From: JACJYE01 sp964432875 | GTDB lineage: Bacteria > Bacteroidota > Bacteroidia > Chitinophagales > Saprospiraceae | Reading direction: 5' to 3' | NCBI GenBank assembly: GCA_964432875.1 | Contig: CAYSPJ010000007.1 | Span: forward strand, 17,615-81,614 | DNA length: 64,000 nucleotides | Shown: one piece after another, positions 7,838 to 16,188 of the stretch | Layout: every line of letters starts with the position of its first letter | How positions within the stretch are numbered: position 1 is the first letter of the stretch | Made by a program: the position numbers and the translations under genes | Notes under the pieces: generated by a model | The model's input: only the letters and a program-made list of their open reading frames with translations | What the model was told of the DNA's origin: nothing | Database searches by the model: none

Positions 7838-8899
7838 ATGATGGATTATTATATTAGTGGTATCCAGCAAATTGGGATTGGCGTAGCCAATGCTGATGAA
7901 GCATGGAAACATTACCGGTGCCAATTTGGAGTGGACGTCCCGGTATTCAAGGAAAAAGCGCAAGCCGCACTCATGCTTCCGTACACCGGCGGCAAAGCCC
8001 GCAGCCGTTATGCCATCATGGCAATCAACATGCAGGGTGGTGGCGGTTTCGAAATCTGGCAGTACACCTGCCGGGTGCCCGAGGCTTCCAGCTTTGAGCT
8101 GCAAATCGGCGACCTGGGCATCTTCACCAGCAAAATCAAGGCGCCCGATATCCAAAAAGCCTACCATTATTATCAAAGCAAACCGTTTGAATGCCTTTCT
8201 GAAATCAGCCAGCTTGCCAACGGCCCAGCCAACTTTTTCACCCGCGACCCCTATGGCAATATCTTCCAGGTAGTGGAAGCCAAAGACTGGTTCCAGTCGC
8301 GCAAGCAAGCTACTGGCGGGGTTTACGGTGCCATTATCGGCGTTTCGGATATCGAGGCCTCACTGCATTTTTACCAGAACATCCTGGGGTATGGTAAAAT
8401 CGTCTATGACCAAACCGGGGTATTTGAAGAGTTGCAAAACATCCCTGGTGGGCACAGCCCGCTACGGCGCGTGCTTTTGCGCCATGACCAGCAAAGGGCC
8501 GGGGCTTTCTCACCGCTTTACGGCAGCAGTGAAATCGAGCTCATCCAGGCAACAGGCCGGACGCCCCGCAAAATATATGACGACCGCTTCTGGGGCGACC
8601 TGGGCTTTATCCACCTCTGTTACGATGTGGTCAATATGGACGCGCTGAAAGCTCGCTGTAACGAGCTCGATTTCCCTTTTACCGTTGACAGCCAAAACAG
8701 CTTTGACATGGGAGAGGCAGCCGGCCGCTTTGCTTATACGGAAGACCCCGACGGCACTCTGATCGAATTTGTTGAAATCCACAAAGTGCCTATTTTGAAA
8801 AAGCTGGGCTGGTACCTCAACCTTAAAAAACGCCAGTCTGGCAAGCCACTCCCCCGCTGGATCATCAAGGCGATGGGCTTGAACCGGAAAAAGGATTGA
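7838..8899 (+). CDS. VOC-superfamily (glyoxalase/dioxygenase fold) protein with two VOC domains
   Basis: 353 residues with paired beta-alpha-beta3 modules: domain 1 about residues 5-150 (GIQQIGIGVANADEAWKHY ... FFTRDPYGNIFQVVE) and domain 2 about 160-315 (GAIIGVSDIEASLHFYQNILGYG ... FAYTEDPDGTLIEFVEIHKV). His and Glu residues near the module ends could form a metal site. No substrate can be assigned: the superfamily covers glyoxalases, epimerases, dioxygenases and resistance proteins. A basic C-terminal tail follows (LKKRQSGK). It has its own spacer upstream (171 bp) and no operon partner. The downstream gene is convergent. Confidence 0.85.
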   Translation: MMDYYISGIQQIGIGVANADEAWKHYRCQFGVDVPVFKEKAQAALMLPYTGGKARSRYAIMAINMQGGGGFEIWQYTCRVPEASSFELQIGDLGIFTSKIKAPDIQKAYHYYQSKPFECLSEISQLANGPANFFTRDPYGNIFQVVEAKDWFQSRKQATGGVYGAIIGVSDIEASLHFYQNILGYGKIVYDQTGVFEELQNIPGGHSPLRRVLLRHDQQRAGAFSPLYGSSEIELIQATGRTPRKIYDDRFWGDLGFIHLCYDVVNMDALKARCNELDFPFTVDSQNSFDMGEAAGRFAYTEDPDGTLIEFVEIHKVPILKKLGWYLNLKKRQSGKPLPRWIIKAMGLNRKKD

Positions 8900-8935
8900 G
8901 GCGATCATAAGCTAAGAGGGCTGGCGGCCTTGTGG

Positions 8936-10099
8936 TCAAACTGCCTCCAAGCCGTGTTCCAGGCCTTCGATCAACCACTGCGGGTCTTCCAGCCCGATAT
9001 AAAGGCGCACCAGATTCCAGGGATGTGCCGGGTTTTCGCGGCCAGGGATGCCATAAAAAGCGGCAGAAGGCAGTACCAAAGACTCATGCCCCCCCCAGGA
9101 GACCGCCAGAAGGAAACGCCCCTGGAGGTTTTCGAAGAAGGCTTCTGCCTGATGGAGGCTTTCTGCTTTCAGGTAAAAAGAGAATAAACCACCGGCGCCT
9201 TGCATTTGCTGCCGGGCAAGTTCGTGTTGGGGGAAAGATGGCAATAACGGATGGATCACCCGCTCCACTTTGGGGTGGTTTTCCAAAAACTGCGCGATTT
9301 GCCGGGCGCTGTTGTCACTGCGGCGCAGGCGCAACTCCAGGGTGCGCAGCCCCCGGATGGCCAGGGCTGCATCATGCGGCGAGAGGATGCCGCCGAGGTT
9401 CATATATTCGGCTTCGAATATTTTTTTCACCATCTCTTTATTGCTGCATAATACGCCCAAGACCACATCGCTATGCCCGTTGAGGTATTTGGTGCCGGAA
9501 TGCACCACGATGTCGATACCCATTTCGATAGGCTGCTGGAAAAGCGGAGAACAATAGCTATTGTCGATACAAGTAATAATGCCATAGCGGCGAGCCAGGG
9601 CCGCGCAGGCGCGGAGGTCTTGCAACTCGAAGGTCAGGGTATTGGGGCTTTCCAGGTAGAGGAGGCTGGTATTCGACTGGATAGCGTGCTCGATGGCCTC
9701 CAGGTTTCGCCCATCCACAAAGGTATGCTCCACCCCAAAGCGAGGCAGGTAGCCTTGGAGCAAAGCCTTCGTCCAGGAGTAAGGCGATTGGACGCAGACA
9801 ACGTGGCTGCCAGCATTGGTGTTGGCCAGTATGGCAGCAGCAATAGCGGCCATGCCCGAGCCGAATACCAGGGCATCTTCGGCTTTTTCCAGCGCAGCCA
9901 GCTTTTGCCGTAGAATTGCCACGGTCGGGTTGTTCCCACGGGTATAAACGCTGTGTTTCAGCTCGTCGGTGAATGCCTGGCGGAATTCAGCCAAGCTGGG
10001 AAAGGCAAAATTGCTCGACTGGATGACGGGGGGCGAAACGGCATGGAAGTAATCTTCCCTGTTTTCACCAAGATGGTTGAGTATCTCGCTGAGGTGCAT
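8936..10099 (-). CDS. Trans-sulfuration family PLP enzyme (cystathionine gamma-synthase/beta-lyase type)
   Basis: 387 residues of the Cys/Met-metabolism PLP family (PF01053). Seen: YTRGNNPTVAILRQKLAALE, the SGMAAIAAAIL loop, TCIDNSYCSPLFQQP, and the Schiff-base lysine in HSGTKYLNGHSDVVLG, ending with VRLYIGLEDPQWLIEGLEHGL. The family acts on cystathionine, O-acyl-homoserine or methionine. Sequence alone does not separate synthase, beta-lyase and gamma-lyase, and there is no methionine gene nearby. An exact promoter box lies just upstream. Confidence 0.9.
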   Translation of the reverse strand: MHLSEILNHLGENREDYFHAVSPPVIQSSNFAFPSLAEFRQAFTDELKHSVYTRGNNPTVAILRQKLAALEKAEDALVFGSGMAAIAAAILANTNAGSHVVCVQSPYSWTKALLQGYLPRFGVEHTFVDGRNLEAIEHAIQSNTSLLYLESPNTLTFELQDLRACAALARRYGIITCIDNSYCSPLFQQPIEMGIDIVVHSGTKYLNGHSDVVLGVLCSNKEMVKKIFEAEYMNLGGILSPHDAALAIRGLRTLELRLRRSDNSARQIAQFLENHPKVERVIHPLLPSFPQHELARQQMQGAGGLFSFYLKAESLHQAEAFFENLQGRFLLAVSWGGHESLVLPSAAFYGIPGRENPAHPWNLVRLYIGLEDPQWLIEGLEHGLEAV

Positions 10100-10112
10100 C
10101 TGCTTTTTGCCC

Positions 10113-10120
10113 CAAAGCTA
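10113..10120 (-). promoter_or_regulatory. -7 promoter box for the trans-sulfuration enzyme gene
   Basis: Minus strand reads TAGCTTTG, exact TAnnTTTG, 14 nt upstream of the start codon. A TTTG about 12 nt further upstream is too close to be a standard -33 element. Confidence 0.5.
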
Positions 10121-10173
10121 CGAGCAAAAAAACAAATGAGAGGGAGTTGCCTGATGGTTTAATTCACGTTAAT

Positions 10174-10311
10174 TCACGCCCGCATGGCTTTACGTGCCAG
10201 TTGGACAAACAGCCAACGTACAATAGAAGCCAGAGCGGCAATCCAGGCCGCGGCGGCGATAAACTTGCTTTTTGTACCTTCTTTGCGTACTCGTCTATGC
10301 TTGCTTGCCAT
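10174..10311 (-). CDS. Small basic protein with one membrane helix, 45 residues
   Basis: A short reading frame: a very basic N-terminus (MASKHRRVRKEGTKSK), one hydrophobic helix (FIAAAAWIAALASIVRWLFV) and a basic tail (QLARKAMRA), the layout of a small inner-membrane protein. No homologue is recognised and no clear ribosome-binding site is seen. A perfect tandem 10-bp duplication (TTAATTCACG at 10159-10178) overlaps its stop codon. It sits in an otherwise empty 444-bp stretch (10100-10543). Coding status is uncertain. Confidence 0.4.
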   Translation of the reverse strand: MASKHRRVRKEGTKSKFIAAAAWIAALASIVRWLFVQLARKAMRA

Positions 10312-10543
10312 GAGTAGATAGTTTTGTATGATGTTCACTCACGATGAAGTCTACCCTATAAAAATACCATCTCCCAGCTTGACCCGAAAACTATTGTAGC
10401 AGAATGCTTGGTTTTAGTAGTAAAAAGCAGGTTTCTGCCTCATGCCAAGTCTTTGCGTGGGGTAGCAGTAGGATATTTTTTCATTAAGCGGCTGTTTTTT
10501 GCCGGAAAAGAACTAAAATTGGCAAGCTAAAAATGGCAAGATA

Positions 10544-11698
10544 GTGACGAAAGTAACCCAAGCACAAGCCCGTTGGATTCAATTGTTGCGCAAGGATGCT
10601 ACCCAGCACCTCGTGTTTTGGGCCTTGGTATTCGTGGTTGTATTCTGTTTTTTTGCCATCCACGCCTGGTATCAGGGCAAGGCAGAGCTGCTGGAAGCGC
10701 TAGACTACAAGCGCAAGGCATTTTGGTTCGTCTTCCGGGAAGCGTTACTCTACACCCTGATGCTTGGCGTGCCGGTGTATTTCAACCTCATTTTTGTTTA
10801 TCAGGGGCGGGTGCAGAAATTTCTGGAGCGCCGGGTGTTTACCGAAGCACAATTTCACGGCTGGGGGTTTCACATCTTCCTGGGTTTCAGTTTTATCACC
10901 GCCATCGCCTTTGCCTTTTTGTATTCGCCTCTCATCCAGCTCCTCTTCCAGATCACGGAGCAGAAGTGGTATGAGTTGAGCATCGTCATCCTTTTTATGA
11001 TCATCTGCACCACCGGGGTTTCTTTCACCAAAGAATCTATTGAGCGCAGCCGGGAGCTGGAGCGCCGCTCGCGGCAAGAAGCGATCCGGCGGGGTAAAGA
11101 ATTGGAACAGGAGCTCAATTTCATCAAAAAACAAATCCGCCCGCACTTCCTGTTTAACACCCTGGCCAACCTGCAGGTGCTGGCCCGGCGCAAATCGGAT
11201 AACTTGCCGGAGCTGATCGGGGAATTATCCCGTTTGCTGCGCCACCTGGTCTATAAGACCAACGAGCGGCTGGCACCGCTGGAAGACGAGCTGCACTTTA
11301 TCGAAAGCTATATCGAGCTGCAACGCCTGCAGGTATCCCGCAACACCGAATTGTCCCTAAAAGTGGAGGGGATAGTCAGGCCGGCGCACCGCATCGCTCC
11401 AATGATACTGCTATTGCTGGTGGAAAACTGCTTCAAACATTACAACCGCAAAGGCCCGGCCAAGAAGCTGATCCGTATTCATTTCCAAATCGCCGACGAT
11501 CAACTGTACGCTACAATCAGCAATACCTTCAAACCCTTTGCCCGCAATGAAGGCACGATGGAAGAAGAGGAAGAAGGCGGCCTGGGCCTGGCCAGCGCTA
11601 TGGAAAACCTTAAACTGGTTTACGAAGACCGCTACCAGCTAAAACTGAGCCAAGATGGACAGCTTTTCACCGTCAACCTACAACTGCCCTTGCTATGA
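10544..11698 (+). CDS. LytS/YehU-type membrane sensor histidine kinase
   Basis: 384 residues: four hydrophobic segments in the first 170 residues, a coiled coil (about 170-195, RSRELERRSRQEAIRRGKEL), the PF06580 kinase motif FIKKQIRPHFLFNTLANLQ (His about 201) and an HATPase domain with VENCFKHYNRKGPAKK and GGLGLASAMENLKLVYEDRY. The start is GTG; an ATG 11 bp upstream is closed at once by a stop. The reading frame overlaps the LytTR regulator by 4 bp (ATGA), so the two form a two-component pair. A -7-like TAAAATTG (one mismatch) is at 10514-10521. The signal is unknown. Confidence 0.92.
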   Translation: MTKVTQAQARWIQLLRKDATQHLVFWALVFVVVFCFFAIHAWYQGKAELLEALDYKRKAFWFVFREALLYTLMLGVPVYFNLIFVYQGRVQKFLERRVFTEAQFHGWGFHIFLGFSFITAIAFAFLYSPLIQLLFQITEQKWYELSIVILFMIICTTGVSFTKESIERSRELERRSRQEAIRRGKELEQELNFIKKQIRPHFLFNTLANLQVLARRKSDNLPELIGELSRLLRHLVYKTNERLAPLEDELHFIESYIELQRLQVSRNTELSLKVEGIVRPAHRIAPMILLLLVENCFKHYNRKGPAKKLIRIHFQIADDQLYATISNTFKPFARNEGTMEEEEEGGLGLASAMENLKLVYEDRYQLKLSQDGQLFTVNLQLPLL

Positions 11699-12453
11699 AG
11701 CATAAATACGGCTATATCATCGTAGAGGATGTCGAGCTACAACGCGAAAACCTCATCCACCTGCTAAGCCAAAGCCTGGACCTGCTGCTGCTAGGCAGCT
11801 TTGAAAATGCTGAAGATGCTTACGACTACCTGTCCAATGATCCCGACCCCATGCCCGAGCTGATGTTTCTGGATATCGAAATGCCCGAGTCCAGCGGCTT
11901 CAACCTGCTCGAAGCGCTCAAGCGCCTTTCCGTGGACATGAAAGTCATCATCACCACGGCATTTCCGGATTATGCCATCAAAAGCTACGACTATACCGTG
12001 AGCGGCTACTTGCTCAAGCCCATCGATCGGAACAAACTGAACCTATCGATTGAGAAGGCGATTAGGGAAATGCACGCGCCTCCCTCCCACTCCGTCCTGC
12101 CGCCCGAAAACGGAGGCTATCTGATGATTAAGGAAAAAAAGCGTTGGATCAAGCTGTTATACGAAGAAATCCTATATTGCGAAGGGGCCAATGTAGATGT
12201 TCGCATCCTCACTCCCGGCGAAACCTTCACGATCCGCGAACGGGTAAAAAACCTGGAGCAAGCGCTGCCTCCGGCGCTATTTTTGCGCATCCACGACAGC
12301 TTTATCATCAACCAGGCCTATATCAAGAGCTATGCCAGCAATTATACCTCGGTCTCGCTTTGCTTCCAATCCGGCAGCCCCTTGCACACTTTGAACATCG
12401 GCCCCAAGTACCGGGAAAAATTTCGCCGTTTGATGCAACAGCAAGAGCCGTGA
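11695..12453 (+). CDS. LytTR-family response regulator
   Basis: 252 residues: a CheY-like receiver (about 5-125) with phospho-acceptor Asp60 in LMFLDIEMPESSGFNLLEAL, conserved IITTAFPDYAIKSY (T/S switch region) and LLKPIDRNKL (Lys), then a LytTR DNA-binding domain (about 145-250) with the family wording RIHDSFIINQAYIKSY near the C-terminus. It is translationally coupled to the LytS-like kinase (4-bp overlap). LytTR regulators bind direct repeats upstream of targets. The convergent neighbour is 6 bp away. Confidence 0.93.
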   Translation: MKHKYGYIIVEDVELQRENLIHLLSQSLDLLLLGSFENAEDAYDYLSNDPDPMPELMFLDIEMPESSGFNLLEALKRLSVDMKVIITTAFPDYAIKSYDYTVSGYLLKPIDRNKLNLSIEKAIREMHAPPSHSVLPPENGGYLMIKEKKRWIKLLYEEILYCEGANVDVRILTPGETFTIRERVKNLEQALPPALFLRIHDSFIINQAYIKSYASNYTSVSLCFQSGSPLHTLNIGPKYREKFRRLMQQQEP

Positions 12454-12459
12454 CAAGCT

Positions 12460-13146
12460 CTAAAGCGGCTCGCCATTTGCATCAGTAGTGAGCACCTCGC
12501 TCATGAAGTCGAAGAAAGGGCGCATCCGGCGGAAAGCCACCGTCATTTTATCCAGAAAATCGGGGGCGAGGACCTCCTGGTCGGAAAAAGAGCGGGTGAG
12601 GAGGAATTGTTTGTAGCGCAGCAGGTCTATATTAGGGTGATCCATCGAGTAGCCCTGAGGGGCGGTTTTCAGTTGCTCGCCCTCCAATTGGCCGAAGGCC
12701 TCCTGGAATTCCGGGGCAGCGATGATTTCGCGCAGGGGCTGGGCATCGGTCGCCAGCTCTTCGCGGATGCGCTTGAGGTCGGCAGCATTGGGTGCCCAGA
12801 AACCGCCGCCGACGAAGGATGCTCCCGGCTCGATATGAAAATAATAGCCGCCGCGCCGCCACTTTGAAGCGCGTTTCATCTGGCCGCTGAAGTGTGTTTT
12901 ATAGGGCGATTTGTCTTTGGAAAAGCGTACATCGCGGTAGATCCGGAACAGGCTCTGTTTTGCCGTCATCGGTTCCAGCTCGTCGTATTGGCTCATGCGC
13001 CCCAGCAGCCCTTCAGTAAAGGCGGCCACATGAGCGTATTCTGTTTGGTAACGAGGTTTATTGGCATTGAACCACTCGCGGGTGTTGTGCTCATGCAATT
13101 CCCGCAAAAACTCCAGGCTTGATGGCGGTATAGCAGTTAGGGACAT
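12460..13146 (-). CDS. DUF2461 (TIGR02453) family protein
   Basis: 228 residues of the DUF2461 family, of unknown function. Seen: PPSSLEFLRELHEHNTREWFNANKPRY at the start, LFRIYRDVRFSKDKSPYKTHFSGQ, and GGYYFHIEPGASFVGGGFW, the family's hallmark motifs. Cytoplasmic, with no signal or membrane segment. It is convergent with the LytTR gene and divergent from feoA. The 237-bp gap to feoA holds regulatory repeats that could also affect this gene. Confidence 0.92.
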   Translation of the reverse strand: MSLTAIPPSSLEFLRELHEHNTREWFNANKPRYQTEYAHVAAFTEGLLGRMSQYDELEPMTAKQSLFRIYRDVRFSKDKSPYKTHFSGQMKRASKWRRGGYYFHIEPGASFVGGGFWAPNAADLKRIREELATDAQPLREIIAAPEFQEAFGQLEGEQLKTAPQGYSMDHPNIDLLRYKQFLLTRSFSDQEVLAPDFLDKMTVAFRRMRPFFDFMSEVLTTDANGEPL

Positions 13147-13242
13147 GGTGATGTTGATGAGTTGGCAATGATTGGCTGACCGATTTATAACAGATGATTT
13201 GCGCGATTGTTGAACACAAAATGACGGCTTGCACCCCTGCCT

Positions 13243-13279
13243 TACCTAGCATTAGGTATTGCCCTCCTTCAATTAGGTA
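13243..13279. promoter_or_regulatory. Candidate operator: TACCTA-GCAT-TAGGTA palindrome plus a direct repeat of TTAGGTA
   Basis: A perfect 6-bp-arm palindrome at 13243-13258 contains TTAGGTA (13252-13258), which recurs at 13273-13279, exactly 21 bp or two helical turns downstream. TTAGG half-sites resemble DtxR/IdeR-type iron-repressor boxes. The position, about 105-140 bp before feoA, suits metal control. The identity of the regulator is an inference. Confidence 0.45.
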
Positions 13280-13293
13280 AAATTTCAACTTAA

Positions 13294-13307
13294 GTGATTT
13301 TTATCAC
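13294..13307. promoter_or_regulatory. CRP/FNR-like box GTGA-N6-TCAC upstream of feoA
   Basis: GTGATTTTTATCAC has arms and spacing that fit the CRP/FNR-family core (GTGA-N6-TCAC; FNR variant TTGAT-N4-ATCAA). Its centre lies roughly 50-55 bp upstream of the start site implied by the -7 box at 13341, a normal activator position. Confidence 0.5.
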
Positions 13308-13340
13308 CAGCGACACTTCCCTTACCCCCTATTTTGGTGT

Positions 13341-13348
13341 TAACTTTG
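13341..13348 (+). promoter_or_regulatory. -7 promoter box for feoAB
   Basis: TAACTTTG, exact TAnnTTTG, 35 nt before the feoA GTG start. No good TTG is seen at -33, which fits a promoter that depends on an activator. Confidence 0.6.
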
Positions 13349-13383
13349 TGCAGGATTTAGATTGAATCAAAATAAGCCACAAC

Positions 13384-13623
13384 GTGATCAATACTATTGC
13401 AAGTGAAAAGCGGCTATTGGAGGCGAAGCCGGGGATTGAGGGCGTCATTGCCCGCTATGCCAACGAGCAGATCGGCAGCAAATTAATGACCATGGGCCTA
13501 TTGCCAGGCAGCCGTATCGCCATAGTGCGCAGGGCGCCTCTAGGTGGGGGTTGGTATATTAAGGCAAATGGTTTCTTCCTTGCCCTGAGGGATGAAGAAG
13601 CGGCAAGCATCGTATTGAAGTAA
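13384..13623 (+). CDS. feoA: FeoA, ferrous iron transport accessory protein
   Basis: 79 residues, an SH3-like FeoA domain thought to help FeoB. Seen: the family pattern GIEGVIARYANEQIGSKLMTMGLLPGSRIAIVRRAPLGG and the C-terminal LRDEEAASIVLK. The start is GTG at 13384. The stop overlaps the feoB start (TAATG), so the two are translationally coupled. Upstream lie a -7 box, a CRP/FNR-like site and TTAGGTA repeats, which fit iron- and oxygen-linked control. Confidence 0.95.
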   Translation: MINTIASEKRLLEAKPGIEGVIARYANEQIGSKLMTMGLLPGSRIAIVRRAPLGGGWYIKANGFFLALRDEEAASIVLK

Positions 13624-15764
13624 TGGGAAACGAAACTCAACTTAAGGATAAAATCTTTACGGTAGCGCTTTTGGGCAACCCCAACTGCGGCAAATCTTCG
13701 GTATTTAACCAACTCACCGGCTTGCGGCAAAAAATCGGCAACTTCCCCGGCGTCACGGTTGATAAAAAGCTGGGCAGGACAAAATTGCCCGATGGGCGGG
13801 AAATCACGATTATTGACTTTCCTGGCACCTACAGCTTCTACCCTACTTCCAGCGATGAGCGCATCGTGGTCCAAACCTTATGTAAGCCGGCAGATGAGAA
13901 CTACCCGGATGCCATCGTTTATATTGCCGATGCCACCCGGCTGGAAAAACACCTCTTGCTGCTTACCCAGTTGCGCGATTTGGGCCTGCCTCTCATCCTG
14001 GCCCTCAACATGGCGGATGTAGCCGACAAAGAGGGCTTAGATATAGATCACTTTGCGTTGGCATCTTCGCTGCGCCTACCCGTAGTCAAGCTCAGCGGCC
14101 GTACAGGCTTTGGCATCGAATCGCTCAAGCATGAGTTGCAGCTGCTGCTCGATGCCTACACCTCTTTCCAGCCCCCCCTTCCTTTTTACGAACTGTCGGA
14201 TGCAGAAAAAAAGCTGGCTCTAGCGGTACAGGATATCTTGCCCGGCAGCAATCCTTACCAGGCGTTGTTGGCTGCTCACCACCACGACTGGCTCCCCTTC
14301 CTCTCAGCGGCTCAGCGCAAGCTCATCATAGATCTTGTAGCGGAACACCATTTTGAACCGCTGCGCTCGCAGATTGAGGAGACGATGCAGCGCTACGACA
14401 AATTCACGCCTATGGCGCGGCAGTCTATCCGCACGGCGGCAGCCGAGCGCCCGTCGGTTGCGGAGCGCCTGGATCTTATCCTGACGCACCGCCTTGCCGG
14501 GCCGCTTATTTTTATCCTGCTGATGCTGTTGGTTTTTCAGGCTATTTTTGCCTGGGCCACCTACCCCATGGACTGGATTGAAGCCCTTTTCTCCCTTGCG
14601 GGGGAGGGGGTGGGTAGGGTATTGCCAGATGGCTGGCTGTCCAGCCTCATCACCGATGGGATACTAGCTGGATTGGGGGGGATTATGGTTTTCATCCCGC
14701 AAATTGCCATTTTATTCTTCCTCATTTCGCTCCTGGAAGAGGTGGGGTATATGGCCCGCGCCGCTTATATGTTTGACCGCCTCATGCAGTATTTCGGACT
14801 GAACGGGCGCAGCATCGTGGCGCTCATCTCAGGAGGCGCTTGCGCCATACCGGCCATCATGAGCACCCGCACCATCGGCAATTGGAAGGAGCGGCTGATC
14901 ACCATTATGGTGACCCCCTTCATCAGTTGTTCGGCCCGCATCCCGGTCTATACGGTGCTTATCGGTTTTGTAGTGCCTTCTACCGTGGTTGGCGGCATCT
15001 TCAACTTGCAGGGTTTGGCTTTCATGGGTTTGTACTTACTGGGCATCATCGCGGCTTTATTGTCTGCCTGGATATTCAAGCTGATCCTCAAAACGAAGGA
15101 GCGTAGCTTCCTGATGCTGGAATTGCCGGAATACCGCAGCCCGGTCATGCGCAATGTGTTTCTGACCGTATGGGAAAAAGTGCGTTCCTTCGTGGTCGAA
15201 GCCGGGCGCATCATCATGGCGATTTCCGTCGTGCTATGGGCTTTGGCCAGTTTTGGGCCCCGTGCCGAGATGCAAGCCGCCCGGCTGGAAGCAGAAACCT
15301 TGGCCGTAGAGCGCCAATTGGATAAACAAGAGACGGACAACCTCATCGCTGCTCGTAAGATCGAAGCCTCCTTTGCCGGGCAACTCGGCAAATTCATTGA
15401 GCCGGCCATCGAGCCCCTGGGCTTCGACTGGAAGATCGGGATTGCCCTGATCACCTCCTTTGCCGCCCGCGAGGTCTTCGTCGGCACCATGGCCACCATA
15501 TATAGTATAGGCAGCGCGGAAGACGAATACTCCATCCGCGATCGCATGGCGCAGGAGCGCCACCCCATCACTGGCAAGCCAATCTACAGCCTGGCCACCT
15601 CGCTTTCCCTTTTGCTATTCTACGTTTTCGCTATGCAGTGCATGAGCACCTTAGCCGTAGTGCGCCGAGAGACCAAAAGCTGGAAATGGCCTCTGATCCA
15701 GTTTATCTTCATGACTGGGCTAGCCTATCTCAGCAGCTTGCTAGTCTATCAGGTTTGGGGGTAG
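13623..15764 (+). CDS. feoB: FeoB, ferrous iron permease with GTPase domain
   Basis: 713 residues. The N-terminal G domain (about 12-175) has G1 GNPNCGKSS, G3 DFPGTYSFYP and G4 NMAD. A helical guanine-dissociation-inhibitor-like domain follows, then the membrane part with two gate repeats (ISGGACAIPAIMSTRTI and ITSFAAREVFVGTMATIYSIG) and the Cys in FISCSARIPVY. An insert of about 45 residues (AEMQAARLEAETLAVERQ...) lies in the last third, as in other Bacteroidota FeoB. It imports Fe2+ across the inner membrane. No FeoC is seen. Confidence 0.97.
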   Translation: MGNETQLKDKIFTVALLGNPNCGKSSVFNQLTGLRQKIGNFPGVTVDKKLGRTKLPDGREITIIDFPGTYSFYPTSSDERIVVQTLCKPADENYPDAIVYIADATRLEKHLLLLTQLRDLGLPLILALNMADVADKEGLDIDHFALASSLRLPVVKLSGRTGFGIESLKHELQLLLDAYTSFQPPLPFYELSDAEKKLALAVQDILPGSNPYQALLAAHHHDWLPFLSAAQRKLIIDLVAEHHFEPLRSQIEETMQRYDKFTPMARQSIRTAAAERPSVAERLDLILTHRLAGPLIFILLMLLVFQAIFAWATYPMDWIEALFSLAGEGVGRVLPDGWLSSLITDGILAGLGGIMVFIPQIAILFFLISLLEEVGYMARAAYMFDRLMQYFGLNGRSIVALISGGACAIPAIMSTRTIGNWKERLITIMVTPFISCSARIPVYTVLIGFVVPSTVVGGIFNLQGLAFMGLYLLGIIAALLSAWIFKLILKTKERSFLMLELPEYRSPVMRNVFLTVWEKVRSFVVEAGRIIMAISVVLWALASFGPRAEMQAARLEAETLAVERQLDKQETDNLIAARKIEASFAGQLGKFIEPAIEPLGFDWKIGIALITSFAAREVFVGTMATIYSIGSAEDEYSIRDRMAQERHPITGKPIYSLATSLSLLLFYVFAMQCMSTLAVVRRETKSWKWPLIQFIFMTGLAYLSSLLVYQVWG

Positions 15765-16188
15765 GCACTGCTCCAATGCCTGTTGAATAGCATAGACAAA
15801 AACAACTCCTGCTGTAACTTTTTTGGAGGCATCCCTGCATGTTTTTCAGCCTTTTTATTTACAGTAGAAAAAAAACAGCCCTGGTTGTCATTATTTAGCG
15901 AATACATTTCTATCTTGTGCCCCATCATGAAATATTAGCGGCCTTCAAGGCGTTTTTACAAGCAGCTTGGTTGAAAGCAGGATAACACACACTCTATCCT
16001 CAGACCCTAAGCTTTATCGCTGTCACCCCTGGCTTTAACTAGCTATCCAAAACGCCTTCTTTCCTTATCAATGTCCGGACGTCAAGGATATTCTTATCCG
16101 AAACTTCCCGATTGTGGTGCCTTCTCGCGAAGAGAGGGTGATTACTTAATCCTGCCAGGCTATCATAGCCGGGCAAAAAAGTCATCGT
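15765..16188. other. 424-bp intergenic region, no gene seen
   Basis: No convincing ORF on either strand. It contains one near-match promoter box (TAACTTTT at 15815-15822, one mismatch), too far from the next gene to be sure of. No T-tract terminator after feoB is apparent. Confidence 0.5.

Noticed and set aside
14948..15577. 209-residue frame antisense to feoB
   Set aside because: Ser/Met-rich shadow of the FeoB membrane domain, without start signal or family resemblance.
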